A stretch of 64,000 bases of DNA from Burhinus oedicnemus. Taxonomy: Eukaryota; Chordata; Aves; Charadriiformes; Burhinidae. How positions within the stretch are numbered: position 1 is the stretch's first letter; the number at the start of each line of letters is the position of its first letter. The position numbers and the translations under genes were made by a program. The notes beneath the pieces were generated by a model that saw only the letters and a program-made list of their open reading frames with translations, did not search any database and was not told where the DNA came from. The DNA lies in NCBI GenBank assembly GCA_008921705.1, contig VFFE01006811.1, forward strand, positions 291,184-355,183, in the 5' to 3' direction. Shown one piece after another: positions 24,837-35,805 of the stretch.

Positions 24837-27800
24837 TGAATTTGTGATCAGGACTTCTGCACTAATTTTGATGCCATTTGCCCACATTTCAGTTCAGACT
24901 TTGAAGCCTATGGGGACTTTCACTTTAGGCACATCTAATTCTGTCAGGATTGTGTTAGAAAGGGCATAGATTATGCTAACAGAATGAAGACTTGCAACTT
25001 GGTGTTGCCTCAACAGACAGTCTTGCTGGTAAGCACACAGCATACCCAGTCTGTCAACTGTACTACCGCCCATGCTATGACAACACGTGCAGGAAAGTCA
25101 TGAAAACCAGCCAGAGCTTTGCGGAATCAGATTTTCCGTTTCTAGTGCTCTTCCTTTCTCTTAGGGACTCAAGAAGAGTGCCACTGTTTTACAACATATT
25201 CTCCACTTTGTGGGTAGCGAAGAATGGCTATACATTTATTTCAGTTCAACTGAATGCCATATAGTTGCCAACTAAATTTTCCTCCACGTTTTCATAATTT
25301 CATCATCATTCATCCCTTTCTGTTTAACGTGCATGCCTTAGATAAAGTATGACCTCAGTCTCTAGCTGTAAACTTGCCCTATCTTAGAGCCAACACTCAT
25401 ACAAAAAGTTGATTATCATTCACTGGTGCACTTGCGACAGGTTGCTTCAAAACTGGCTTGTAGCCAAAGACATGCCAACTCCAGATGCCACTGGACTTTC
25501 ACTTCTGCTTTAATCCAGCAACCCACGTTTGAAGATACATACATTTTAGTGAGAATCAAATATGTTCTAGCGAAGCCCAAATTACTCTGCTGTCTTCACA
25601 AGTAATCCCATTAAATTCTGTGGCTTCCATATGCCAGGGGTCAGTTAGTCGGTTAATCACAGCTCAGGCTCACCAGGGCGCCTCAGCTTCAACCAGGACC
25701 TCTTGGTCCAGAGCCCAAACAGCTGGTACCAGCATCGACAGCAAATCTCCAAACACCCTCCCTTTGCTGTGAGACCAGTACTCCCCCACCTTTTTGACTG
25801 TGATTACACTGAACTTATTGCTACACAAAGGAAGAATAGGTAGCTTTAAATTTTACAGTGACACAGAACATGCTAGCTGTCCCTGTGCTTTATCTCAGGT
25901 CAGAAAAAATAATCTAGCAAGGAGAATTTCAAATAAAAGTTTTTTAATATTTAACTAAGCTTATCAGGAATAGGGGAACTGGCAAGCAATAAGGTGCACT
26001 TTGAATATTGCTTGTTATTTTTACATGACCTTTATTACTTAATCATATAAATAACATTTCAGTCTTGATCAAGAAAAGGTAAATGAGACCATTTATGTGG
26101 AAAAAAGGTATTTACATTCTATTATGGAGTATTTTATGGCAGTCTTTTATATATGCGTCTATCTGCCATATAATGGGCATGAATTATGTTTTATGTTCAT
26201 CAAGAAAGCTAACTGGTTTATTATTATTTGTCAATAGCTGCATGTATGGTATGGATTTTTTTTTTGACAGGGTACTGTAAAAAGTGTGTATGCAATACTT
26301 TTGGTCAAAATCATATTATTTAGAAGTACAAACTTGCAATACATTTTTCATTATTGAAGTGAACGATTTAAAAAAATTATATATAATTTAATGTCTATAA
26401 AGTCAAATTCTGAAACATCTGCAGTGGGAGAAATGGAGGTGAACTGCTGCAAGAAAAAGCTGACCTGAGCGCAGAACAGCCAGCAAGATGAGCAGCCTGA
26501 ACGCACCCAGCAAGCCCAGCCATTCACCTACTTGCTAGCTAACTGGCAAGCATTTAATTTTATAGCATCAGCATTTTCCCAGTGTTCTGTTACAGCAGAA
26601 AATTATCAGCTGCTACGAACAGTTCTTTTAAATTATTAATCCAGTGCACTGTTTGCTTTGCAAAGTGACATGTGTAGATTAGAGTACTCAAAGGTTTGTC
26701 TTTAGATATTTTGTTGGTAGTAGCGGGACATGGCCAGAAAGACTTCTTTGCATTAAAAAGGACAGAGCTGATTCTGTGCTGCTACATGGACTCAAATACT
26801 CCAAATCAAAGTTTCGCAAGTGATTGATTTAATATCAACTGTGTGAGGCTCAAGAACTCAGCTCTTCAGTTCCCCAAGCACGATAATCTTTGTCCGTGAC
26901 GTTCTGCAATTAGCAAAGGCTGTTCACAGACCTCAAGATTTGTCTGTGAATCTTCCATTGGCTGCGGTGGGTCATAGCCACTAAGTGCTGTTTGCATAAG
27001 AAACTATGGAGAACATAACAAGGACTTACTGCTGAGTCAGAGGTTTTGAAATGTGTAATCCAGCAGTTGCACGAGTAGCCTTTATTCTAAAATGAGAATT
27101 ATTTTAAAGGAACTCTGGACTGAAATTCTTCTCAGAAAATGGAACTGTTCTTATTACCTTTAAAGAAAACATGATAGGTGGCTGCTGTGGCCAGTAAAGC
27201 AGCTTTCTTGCTCTGTAGTGCTTGGTAGAAACAGGTTTTCTTTCCCGAGTCTCCAGCTGTGCCTCTGGGAGCAGTACAGAACTGCCAGCCGGCCAGCTGC
27301 ATTTTCTGCAGTGCTGCCAGGAACAGCGTGCCAATATTTGTATAAACAGTTTGTCCCTGTTGTTTTACTGGGGAAAAAAAAAAATAATTGTGCGGTTTCC
27401 AACTGTGTCTAAATTTGAGCCTTCCTGCATCTTGAAGGATAATCACATTTTTGAGTTAAGTAAGCAGGAAGTGGAATTTAATCACTGAACAATCAGGGGG
27501 AAGGACCTGTGCTCTAGTAACATGCCTGAGTTTTGCTGAGCCATAGCTGTGGGAAATGCAGGGATACCAGAATAACTGCTCCTGTGAAACACTATCTTGT
27601 GAGACCATGTGATAGCAAGAATTTACTACAAAGAACGATCTGTTCACCATGCCGTAGTAAAGTAATTACTGTCAGGACTTCCATCCCCTTATACCCACCT
27701 ATAGTGTAATAAATTTCTCAAACACACTCTTACAGTTACAAAGCATGAGAGAGAAAATAGACACAACTGAGTTCTCTCTGACTGTCCATTACATATACAT

Positions 27801-29917
27801 AAGCATGCTAAGGCTAATTAAATACCCTCTGCTACTCTTGCACTTCATATTGCAGACCCCCAGTAACCCCCATTGACGTTCTTGTTCCTTAAGAGTTAAG
27901 TACCCAGAAGGATATTCTACACTGATACAGAGCAGACTTGGAATAAATTCCCTAGAGACAGTAGAATAATACCATTATAATACTAACTCAAAAGTCAGGA
28001 CTAGGCTTTCGTTTTTCAACTTTAGCAAAGCAGTGCCAAGTTTTCCTTTGGTGTCTTTTCAGACTTTGCTTTCCTGACTTGTATTTCTTGCTTGCATTAC
28101 AGACAGAAGTCACAGGAATACATGTTTTCAAATAGAAGTTTTATGTTGACTACTCTTTTGTGTATTTTAGACTGTAATTACCCTTTTTTTGTGTGGGAGT
28201 GATGTCAAATACTACTATGAAATGCCAAAGCATAAGAATCACAGCAGTCACAGTCTCAGTATTCAGAAAGCGTCTAAAAAACCCTAACGATAACATATCC
28301 CCTTCCCCAAGCTTTGTGTTCTCCCAGAAAAGTTCCAGAGTCTCCTGAAATGATAGAGTCCACTCTTAGAGAGAAGAACAAATCTTTCAAGGTCTGTTTG
28401 ATCCATTTGTTTAGGGTCTTTAGCAGGAAATTTTGTGCAAATGCCAAAAAATCAGTAGGAATCGAAAAGTTGGTGGTTGTATTGGACAGAGGACCATTTC
28501 TCTGAACAGTGAAAGAATACGTGGCTGCAAGTCAGAGTGCTCCTGAGACATGTAAGGAGGCATAATCACATGCCTCTTGTCACATTTACAAGGAGAAAGA
28601 GCTCCAGTAAGCAGCATTCTGTAAACTGAAAGTTCAACATCGCACACCAGTAACGGCAAACCAAACCCGGAAAGTATCGCTTGGGAGCATGCCCTTAACA
28701 ACTGAAAACAGGTTTGGGGGTTGGGTGTTTTGAGCTGTTTTACGGGTTTTGTTTCATTTTTCACCAAAGCACAGCAGCTACAATGCTACTATAATGCAAC
28801 AGAAGATAAATTCACAGACACAGTAATGAAAATTCATTCAATTCAACTTGGCAACTTAATGGGTAAAAAACCTTAACCTTACGCCCTCCAATATCTGTTA
28901 CTGCTGCAAGGAAGGTTTCAAAACTCCAGTCCAGTAATCATTAAAAGATTAAATTCAGTAATTCTTACCTGAAACATCCAAATGAAAATGTTCCTAACCA
29001 ATTGGTTCAGAAAAAGGCATTATAACAAGCCTGGATCTGCCTGTCAATAATTACATTAACATCAAAGTTCCAAAATTATTTTGAAGACAAGCACAAAACT
29101 ACTTTGCTTATTCAAAAAAGCTCCTAAAAGAAGATTGTTAAGAAACAAAATTCTTCCACAAAGTGTCTAAGTTCTCCAGAAACTTCAGACTACTTCGCTG
29201 GCTTTCATGGTACAAATCTATGCAAATAAATCAGAGGTGAGCTGACACTAAATATTAGCCTATACTGGTTTATATCCAGTTTCTATACAACTAGAACTTT
29301 AAAGCTTACTAAAAATCATAAAGGTACATCATTCAGTATAGTTCATGAACATTTTTTTCATTGTTATGCTGTTTATAATAATGAAATACAGCACTTACTA
29401 AAAGTAAAAGCACCAGAGCGACTGTTATTTTCTAAGTAAAAGCCATTTAGCCTCTTTGAAAAGAAGTTAAAGATCTCACCATGAAATTACATTGCTAATA
29501 GAAGTTGTAGCCACTGCTCAGGTGAAACAGTAGAATGAAGAATTCAGAAAAGTAGCACTTGAAATTACTACTTTCACAAAGCATCTCAGGAAATACCTAA
29601 AATTATTCACGATGCCAACCAGAAAATCCTAATGAGAAGAAACAGCCAGAGGTGTTGGTTAGTCCACTAAAGGAAATTCCCCAAACACGTTCCTTCTTAG
29701 AAAGCAATCTCCACCAGCTGTGAATAACAGGCAAGAAAATTTTAGAAGCAGCATATACTGATTGAGAGAATCACAACCAAGGCAATAGGAAATCATCTAT
29801 GAGCAGTGGACGTCTTTGACTCTGTTTGTATCCTCCAAGAACGAAGGCACAGTATGTAAAGTGTATTCAAAATGAGGTAATGTATTATTAAAAACATTGT
29901 TAAGCATTCCTGAAAAA

Positions 29918-29947
29918 ATGGATGGATGCCAGCAATGGATGGATGCC
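29918..29947. repeat. Short direct repeat ATGGATGGATGCC
   Basis: Two identical 13-bp copies at 29918-29930 and 29935-29947, separated by AGCA, with a partial third GGATG nearby. Too short to assign a meaning. Confidence 0.8.
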
Positions 29948-30201
29948 TACGGATGTCAGCCATGTCCGTGACAATAGCCATGACTACATTACCCAGTCTT
30001 ACTAAAATCCATTTAGTAAGTTTCAAAAGCGTGGGGGAAAGGTGCATTCTGGTTTTGGAAAATGTGCAGTGGTGTGTTATTTCAGTGACAGCAATGAGCC
30101 ATCAACACAGGACATAAATTTGCCTGCTCCTACTGGGAAAGGGAAAGAGGACCACCTTCCAGAACCAATGCAGGGGTCCCCAGATAACTCAGACACTCAG
30201 G

Positions 30202-30209
30202 TATAAAAG
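30202..30209 (+). promoter_or_regulatory. TATA-like site, possible relic LTR promoter
   Basis: TATAAAAG followed by GGAGGGTCACTGCG and then 'GGGATCTTCTGACCATTC'. The arrangement resembles the U3/R junction of some avian ERV LTRs, but I cannot define LTR ends, and no gene follows downstream. Confidence 0.25.
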
Positions 30210-33200
30210 GGAGGGTCACTGCGCTAGAATGAAATTGGGATCTTCTGACCATTCTTGGGTACCAACTACTCCAGTTAGAGGCATGTCCCTGTGCTGATGA
30301 GCAAACTCCAATAGCCTTACATTTTATCTCTGTGAATCCTTACACCCCTTTCTTATAATATATGCAAATCTCAAACGCAGAGCTGGAACCTGAAGGCCAG
30401 AAGAAGAAGAGTATTTGCACAGTCAAGAAAGGAGGAGAGATGGCTTGGCATTTTGGGAGACGGTCACTGAAAAGAGGTGCAGCAGGAACAGGTTCTAGAC
30501 AGGGGCTCCACAGTACTAAATGTTCCAAATGAAGCAGCACAATGGTTTGCAGTTTTTACAGAAATACCTGATGAGTTTTCCAAAAGGAAACTCTCATCAG
30601 ATTGGACTAATACCAATAAACATGTTATTGACATATAAAGAAGTAAATTAGCTCACAATCAGCTTTGACTTGCCAAAAATAGATTGTACTTGAGATAAAT
30701 CAATGATAGCTTGAGTAGCTGCCCACAGCCATTTCTGTCAATGCCTTTCTGAGCAACTAGATTGCCTTTTTCTTCTCTCTAACAACAGAGAGACTTAGCA
30801 ATCACAGTTAAAGTGCACAGTAATATTAACTCACTCCTTTAGATGACTGATTTAGTTATGGGCAATGTAGGCAGTTGCTTAGGAAAGCAGATACAGAAAA
30901 AAAATCCCAACAAAACCAAAAAACAGCTGTCCTTCTCCCTTACCCTTGTTTATGATACTGGAGCCTTGCAAAGATGGTTTGTCTTTCTGTGGCGAGTGGG
31001 CTGGTGCACAGTTCTGGGGATAGGAGGAAGAGGAGCTCCTCCCAGGCACTAGGCACCATCCTTTATTTCCCTGTCTCCTGGGAGGCAGCAGAAGCAGCAA
31101 GCTCAGCTCCACATATTTTCCCACCAGCTTCCTCTTCCCTCCTTGTAGTGGGAGTTGCTCGGCCCCAGCCAGCCTCCACCCACCCCCAAGCCTATTTCAC
31201 GGAGTAGCAAAATTCAGTGTTATTGCCAAGGTTTGACCCGTCTCTGTTGCATATATTCGAGGTGGGGAACTGCTGTGCCAGGTAAGTCTAGGGTCTAGGA
31301 GGTCACTGCGAGACAACCCTACAGAAAAATATTTGTGCCTCCAGAATGAACAAAGATGAATACTGTGATTTGAGGTTTAATATCAGAGCTCTTCCTATGA
31401 AATGCTTTATATAACATGTAAAAGGGAAGATGCAGCACAGCATGAGGTGGAGGGCAGTGTAACCTGCTTTTCTCTGAAATCTTCCCTGGAGGATCACATT
31501 ACTCTTACCTGTCTAAGGGTAGCTTCAGACCTTTTGTTTAATATCATGTTTCCATTAGAAGACATAGCTCTTCCCTTCCTTAGAACACTACTTCTAAAAG
31601 TCACCCTAACAGAAAACTTTATAAATGTATTTAACATAGACGTGTTTGTGTGTTTAACTCCGTTTCAGTACTTTTCCAAACAAGTGAAACAATTAGGCTT
31701 GGGGATTTCAAAATCTCCTTCTCAGTACTGCATACTACATCGCTTCCCCATCTCTTTTCTTCTTACTATGAAGTGTGTGGTTTTCATTTAACAGTATTTT
31801 TATTTTAAAGCAATGATGTATTTGGTTTTTCCTTTAAGCTTTTAGCTTCAGTCAGCTATGTTATAAAGTCCAGCAAAAGAATCTGATTTCATCTTGAAAA
31901 AAACCACGTTTTTTGTTTTTGTTTCTAATCTCATGTCTAAGCAAAAACCTCAGAGGCAAAATGGGGGTAGAAAAAGGTTTACAGCCTCCAGAGAGAGAGA
32001 AAGAGACCACCTTTATCAGTTTGTGGCTGGGCAGGTATGGTGGTGGGTTGTGGCTGGAGGTATGGGCGTACATACTCATCACATTATTCAAACATAAACT
32101 CTGGAAGGCCTTAGGAGGACCCACACAGTGTAACCTCCCAAGAATTTAGTCATATATAACCCTTGTCCTCATCATTGTCCCTAACTGGGAGGGCCCCATA
32201 CTGAGTTCATCTGAACAAGCCACTAAAGAGGATGTGGAGAGCCCATAACCGAAATGACGATAGCATCCGAAATTCTGCTGCTGCATTGGAGCTCTCTAGT
32301 GGAACACATCCTGCAGAGCAGCCTCCTCCTATTTTGAGTGCCTAACAAAACACACCAAAATATTGGACTTGATTGTTATTCTGAGTCCCTGTGAAAATAA
32401 GTGATGTACAAAAAAAGTTGGCATATTCCACAGCACTCTCTTTTTCAACACCTATTATGAGTTTAGCCTAACTCCCCTAAAGCCCTCAACAGCATAATCT
32501 GGCAGAGCAGCAAGGGGAAAAGGTTTCTGCTGGGATGGAAGGTGGGGTTTCTAGATGGCCAGCACATCATGTAATTTGACTTACATCTTTAGAATTTGGT
32601 CTAGCTGGACACAGATAAACATCAAACTCACAGGATCAGACTGAGCTTGAATAAGATTCAGAATTCTCTGTTTATCACATATTTTTGCTGGTTACTTCAA
32701 TGTTAGAATCATTTGAATGGGGACCACCAATAGGCCAGACAGAAATGAGACGGTACTGCTGTGGTTTGGGTAACAGATAAACAGGAGATGGTTAGCACTC
32801 TCCGTCAGCCACAGAGGGGTACTGTAGGCTAAAACTCTTTTATCTTTCCTGCTGCACTCTCTTCATGTTCCCTCTGAAACCCACTTAAACCCAGTTTCCC
32901 CAGAGAAATACACTTATGCAGTGCTGCTGAGGGAGCCACAGCCCGGAAAGGGTGGACTGACTCATTCTGCATCTTCTTCCCTTTTTCCACTGCTGTTTGA
33001 CCACATCAGAGGCTCTAAGATAGACCTACCTGCAAGGCAGTTGCAGCATTCTCTGTTAGCTGGGTGCTCATAAGCACCAGGTCTCCCATTTCAGAGCCAG
33101 CATCAGTACAGGGCTCCAGGAAGCCCCCTGTCCAATCCTGGTTTAGCTTTGTATCCCTCCACTTCCTGGGTGTAATGCCATGAAATTAAGGGACAGAAGC

Positions 33201-33573
33201 TGAGGAAAAGATATAGAAAAGGAAGCAATACATAAAAAATTAGAACAAAGTGGTATGTGCATTTCTACTGCATCTATACACTTGTGAAGAAACAAGACAG
33301 CAAAAGGTTCTGATTCATGAGACCAGCATGCGAGCCTGGATAGAAGAGATGTACAGCAATATGCTTCACAAGCACTGCCAACAGGATTTCTGAAAGCTGT
33401 TTTGGAAGAAAAGCATGTATTTATGCTTACAAATTTCTTGCTAATCAGTTAGCTGCCACCCATGTAAGGAACCAGGTTCTACTTTCCATGAGCTGTTAAG
33501 GACTCCGTCCTACATCACTAATGATGCTTTTATGCCTGGTGCTACTGTAGCACTTAAATGCACCAAGTGGGTA

Positions 33574-34063
33574 TGTCGTGGTTTGGGCCAAATTGGCCCA
33601 ATCCGGTGGAACGACAGATGCTCTCTCTCTCCTGCTCCGCTTGGGAGGCAAGAAAGAGAGAGAAAAAAAAGACTTAAGAGTTTAGAAGGATCTAAACTAC
33701 TTTAATGAAATATTGATAATAAAATAATAAAAAGAAAAATAATGAAATATATACAAAACCGTATCAAGCTCCCAGGATGACAATCACGTCACCAGCAGGT
33801 GCTGGGGAAGTCCCAGACTGGACTCAGTGATAGACGGGAACTGGATTCTGCATCTGGATTCAGGATCGGGATCAAAGGCAGACGCAGAGACAGAGTCCTC
33901 CCAGGACGCCGGCCATTGAAGAAAGAGAGCTGACCCTTTGATCCCTCAGCTTTTATACTGAGCATGAGGCAGATGGGATGGAATACCCTTGTTGGTCAGT
34001 TTTGGGTCACCTGTCCTGTCCACTCCTCCCCGCAGGTGTGACCCCTCTACGCTTTTCCGCTTT
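33574..34063 (-). mobile_element. Truncated ERV LTR, second copy of the 15705 family
   Basis: Starts TGTCGTGGTTTGGG and follows the LTR at 15705 base for base with scattered differences and small indels. It stops abruptly at about 34063 after 'CGCTTTTCCGCTT', so roughly 240 bp of the family's other end (the U3 start on the minus strand) is missing. The minus strand keeps an intact TATAAAAG (33950-33957), which is decayed in the sister copy. No target duplication can be checked because one end is lost. Confidence 0.88.
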
Positions 34064-34167
34064 CTCTGTTTACAGCTGAGCAGAAATGCAGTACAAACCA
34101 TAACTGACAAATCTAGTGCTGTGCTGTGATTATCTTTTCTGACTGTCTGCATAACGTCTGCATATTG

Positions 34168-34785
34168 TGGCCAGCAGGTCGAGGGAGGCGATTCTGCCCC
34201 TCTACTCCCCTCTGGTGAGACCCCACCTGGAGTACTGTGTCCAGCTCTGGGGCTCTCAGCACAGGAAAGACATGGACCTGTTGGAGCGAGTCCAGAGGAG
34301 GGCCACAAAAATGATCAGAGGGATGGAACACCTCTCCTATGAGGACAGGCTGAGAGATGCTTTATATGAGGGACACATAGTTCATGCTAGAAACTACAGA
34401 TGGGGTTGTTCAGCATGGAGAAGAGAAAGCTCCGGGGAGACCTTATTGCAGCCTTCCAGTACTTAAAGAGGGCCTACAGGAAAGATGCAGACAGACATTT
34501 TAGCAGAGTCTGTTGTGATAGGACAAGAGGTAATGGTTTTAACCTAAAAGAGGGAAGATTTAGACTAGATAGTAGGAAGAAATTTTTTACAATGAGGGTA
34601 GTGAAACACTGGAACAGGTGGCCCAGAGAGGTGATAGATGCCCCATCCCTGGAAACATTCGTCAGGTTGGATGGAGCTCTAGGCAATTTGATCTAGTTGA
34701 AGATGTCCCTGCTCATTGCAGGGGAGTTCAACTAGATGACCTCTGAAGGTCCCTTCCAACCCAAACTATTCTGTGTTTCTATGAT
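34168..34785 (+). mobile_element. CR1 LINE, 5'-truncated, with an internal 43-nt insertion
   Basis: Encodes '[20 protein letters not shown]' and 'MIRGMEHLSYEDRLR'. It is then interrupted at 34358-34400 by non-CR1 sequence and resumes with '[20 protein letters not shown]' in another frame. It ends in the usual 3' UTR ('GGTCCCTTCCAACCCAAAC') and a degenerate ATTCTGTG tail at about 34785. Because 43 is not a multiple of 3, the insertion shifts ORF2. The 3' part is clearly the same subfamily as the CR1 at 11405-11873. Confidence 0.94.
34358..34400 (+). repeat. Insertion in CR1 shared with the copy at 11833-11873
   Basis: Begins TGCTTTATATGAGGGACAC and ends AGAAACTACAGA. 41 of the 43 nt align to the reverse complement of 11833-11873 with only two mismatches. 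Ordinary CR1 copies in this window (1-256 and 21140-21170) read straight through this point with 'GAGAGAGTTGG'. Confidence 0.9.
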
Positions 34786-35719
34786 AACACCAGACATAGG
34801 ACTTCCCTGAAATCTTGTTTGAACAGCTCCATTCTTGCAAAACTCTCTCTCCAGGCTCTTTGAAATTGTCATCAATTAATGAAACAATTGGAGATGGGAG
34901 GGAAGGAAGATTAGGAGCTATAAAATGAGTACATTGCCATAAATACAAGGAGGTTTCAGCCTATCACTGTGTCTCCTATCACCACCTAAGCAATGTTCTA
35001 GTTTTTTTATTAAAGGCTCAACAAAAGAAGGAAACAGACAGAAAATAGCTAAACAATTTCCTCGCCTTAATAACTGGTTTGAAGCCTTAGAGACATCCAT
35101 AAAAAGCAAAACATCCTAGGAATTTCTGAAGTAAAGTTCTATTCATAGGTAATAAGGTAATAAGGCTCACCCAAATTTATTTGCTCCTATTGTGAAAAAA
35201 CACACAGGATAAGACTGAGATCACCTACTTTGGCGCCAGTGCTAAACCTGAAGAGCAATTAAGAAGCTTGAGATGAATGAAGAGAATCCTAATGTTCACT
35301 GTCCAGCATGATGTAACCCTGAACCCCAGGTTCAGATGACATTTATATTTTATGTCATAAGGTCATTCAAATTACCTTGATGAGAGCAGCCAGAGATTCC
35401 CACTTGAATCACAATTCAGACCTGAAAAGATGAGCATAACTTGCAAAAAAGAAGGGAGAAAACCCTTCTTCTGCTGTTTTTACCAGTTGGTAAGTGCTGG
35501 ATAAAAAGAAAAAAGAATACATTCCTGAGTGCCTATTCACTAGTGAGCACCCTAAGCCTAAGCCGCTAGCTTACAGAGCCACCTTACTTTATGATCTCCT
35601 TCTTACCATCTTCTTTTCTTTGTGGAAAAGTCTAAGCTAAATTTCACACTCAGCACCTCTTTGGAGAGTTCAGCATCTCTCCTGGAGGTGATGGCCTCCT
35701 GCCATTGACTGTACCATGA

Positions 35720-35805
35720 ACCCTGGTGCCCAGATTCAGCACTCTGACTCCCCTCACAGGTCCAGGCAAGCGCCCTACGCACTGGGGTGGCTAATTCAGA
35801 TGGTC
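35720..35805 (-). repeat. Possible ancient tRNA-derived SINE remnant
   Basis: 'CCAGGCAAGCGCCCTACGCA' followed by 'CTGGGGTGGCTAA' resembles the tRNA-like part of old amniote SINEs ('GCGAGTGCCCTAACCACTGG'). It parallels the remnant at 7915-8015. Strongly decayed. Confidence 0.35.

Larger units (their letters stand above)
24837..33573. other. Long intergenic stretch, no gene seen
   Basis: Almost 9 kb without a supported gene or clear repeat. Open frames reach 115-129 codons (28420-28767 minus; 31402-31791 plus) but show no family motif, no signal sequence and no convincing exon borders. Local points are a TATA-like site at 30202 and a 13-bp direct repeat at 29918 and 29935. A moderately GC-rich patch lies at 31010-31200. 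Confidence 0.55.

Noticed and set aside
31402..31791. 129-codon plus-strand frame
   Set aside because: No motif, signal or exon structure. The length is compatible with chance in 64 kb.
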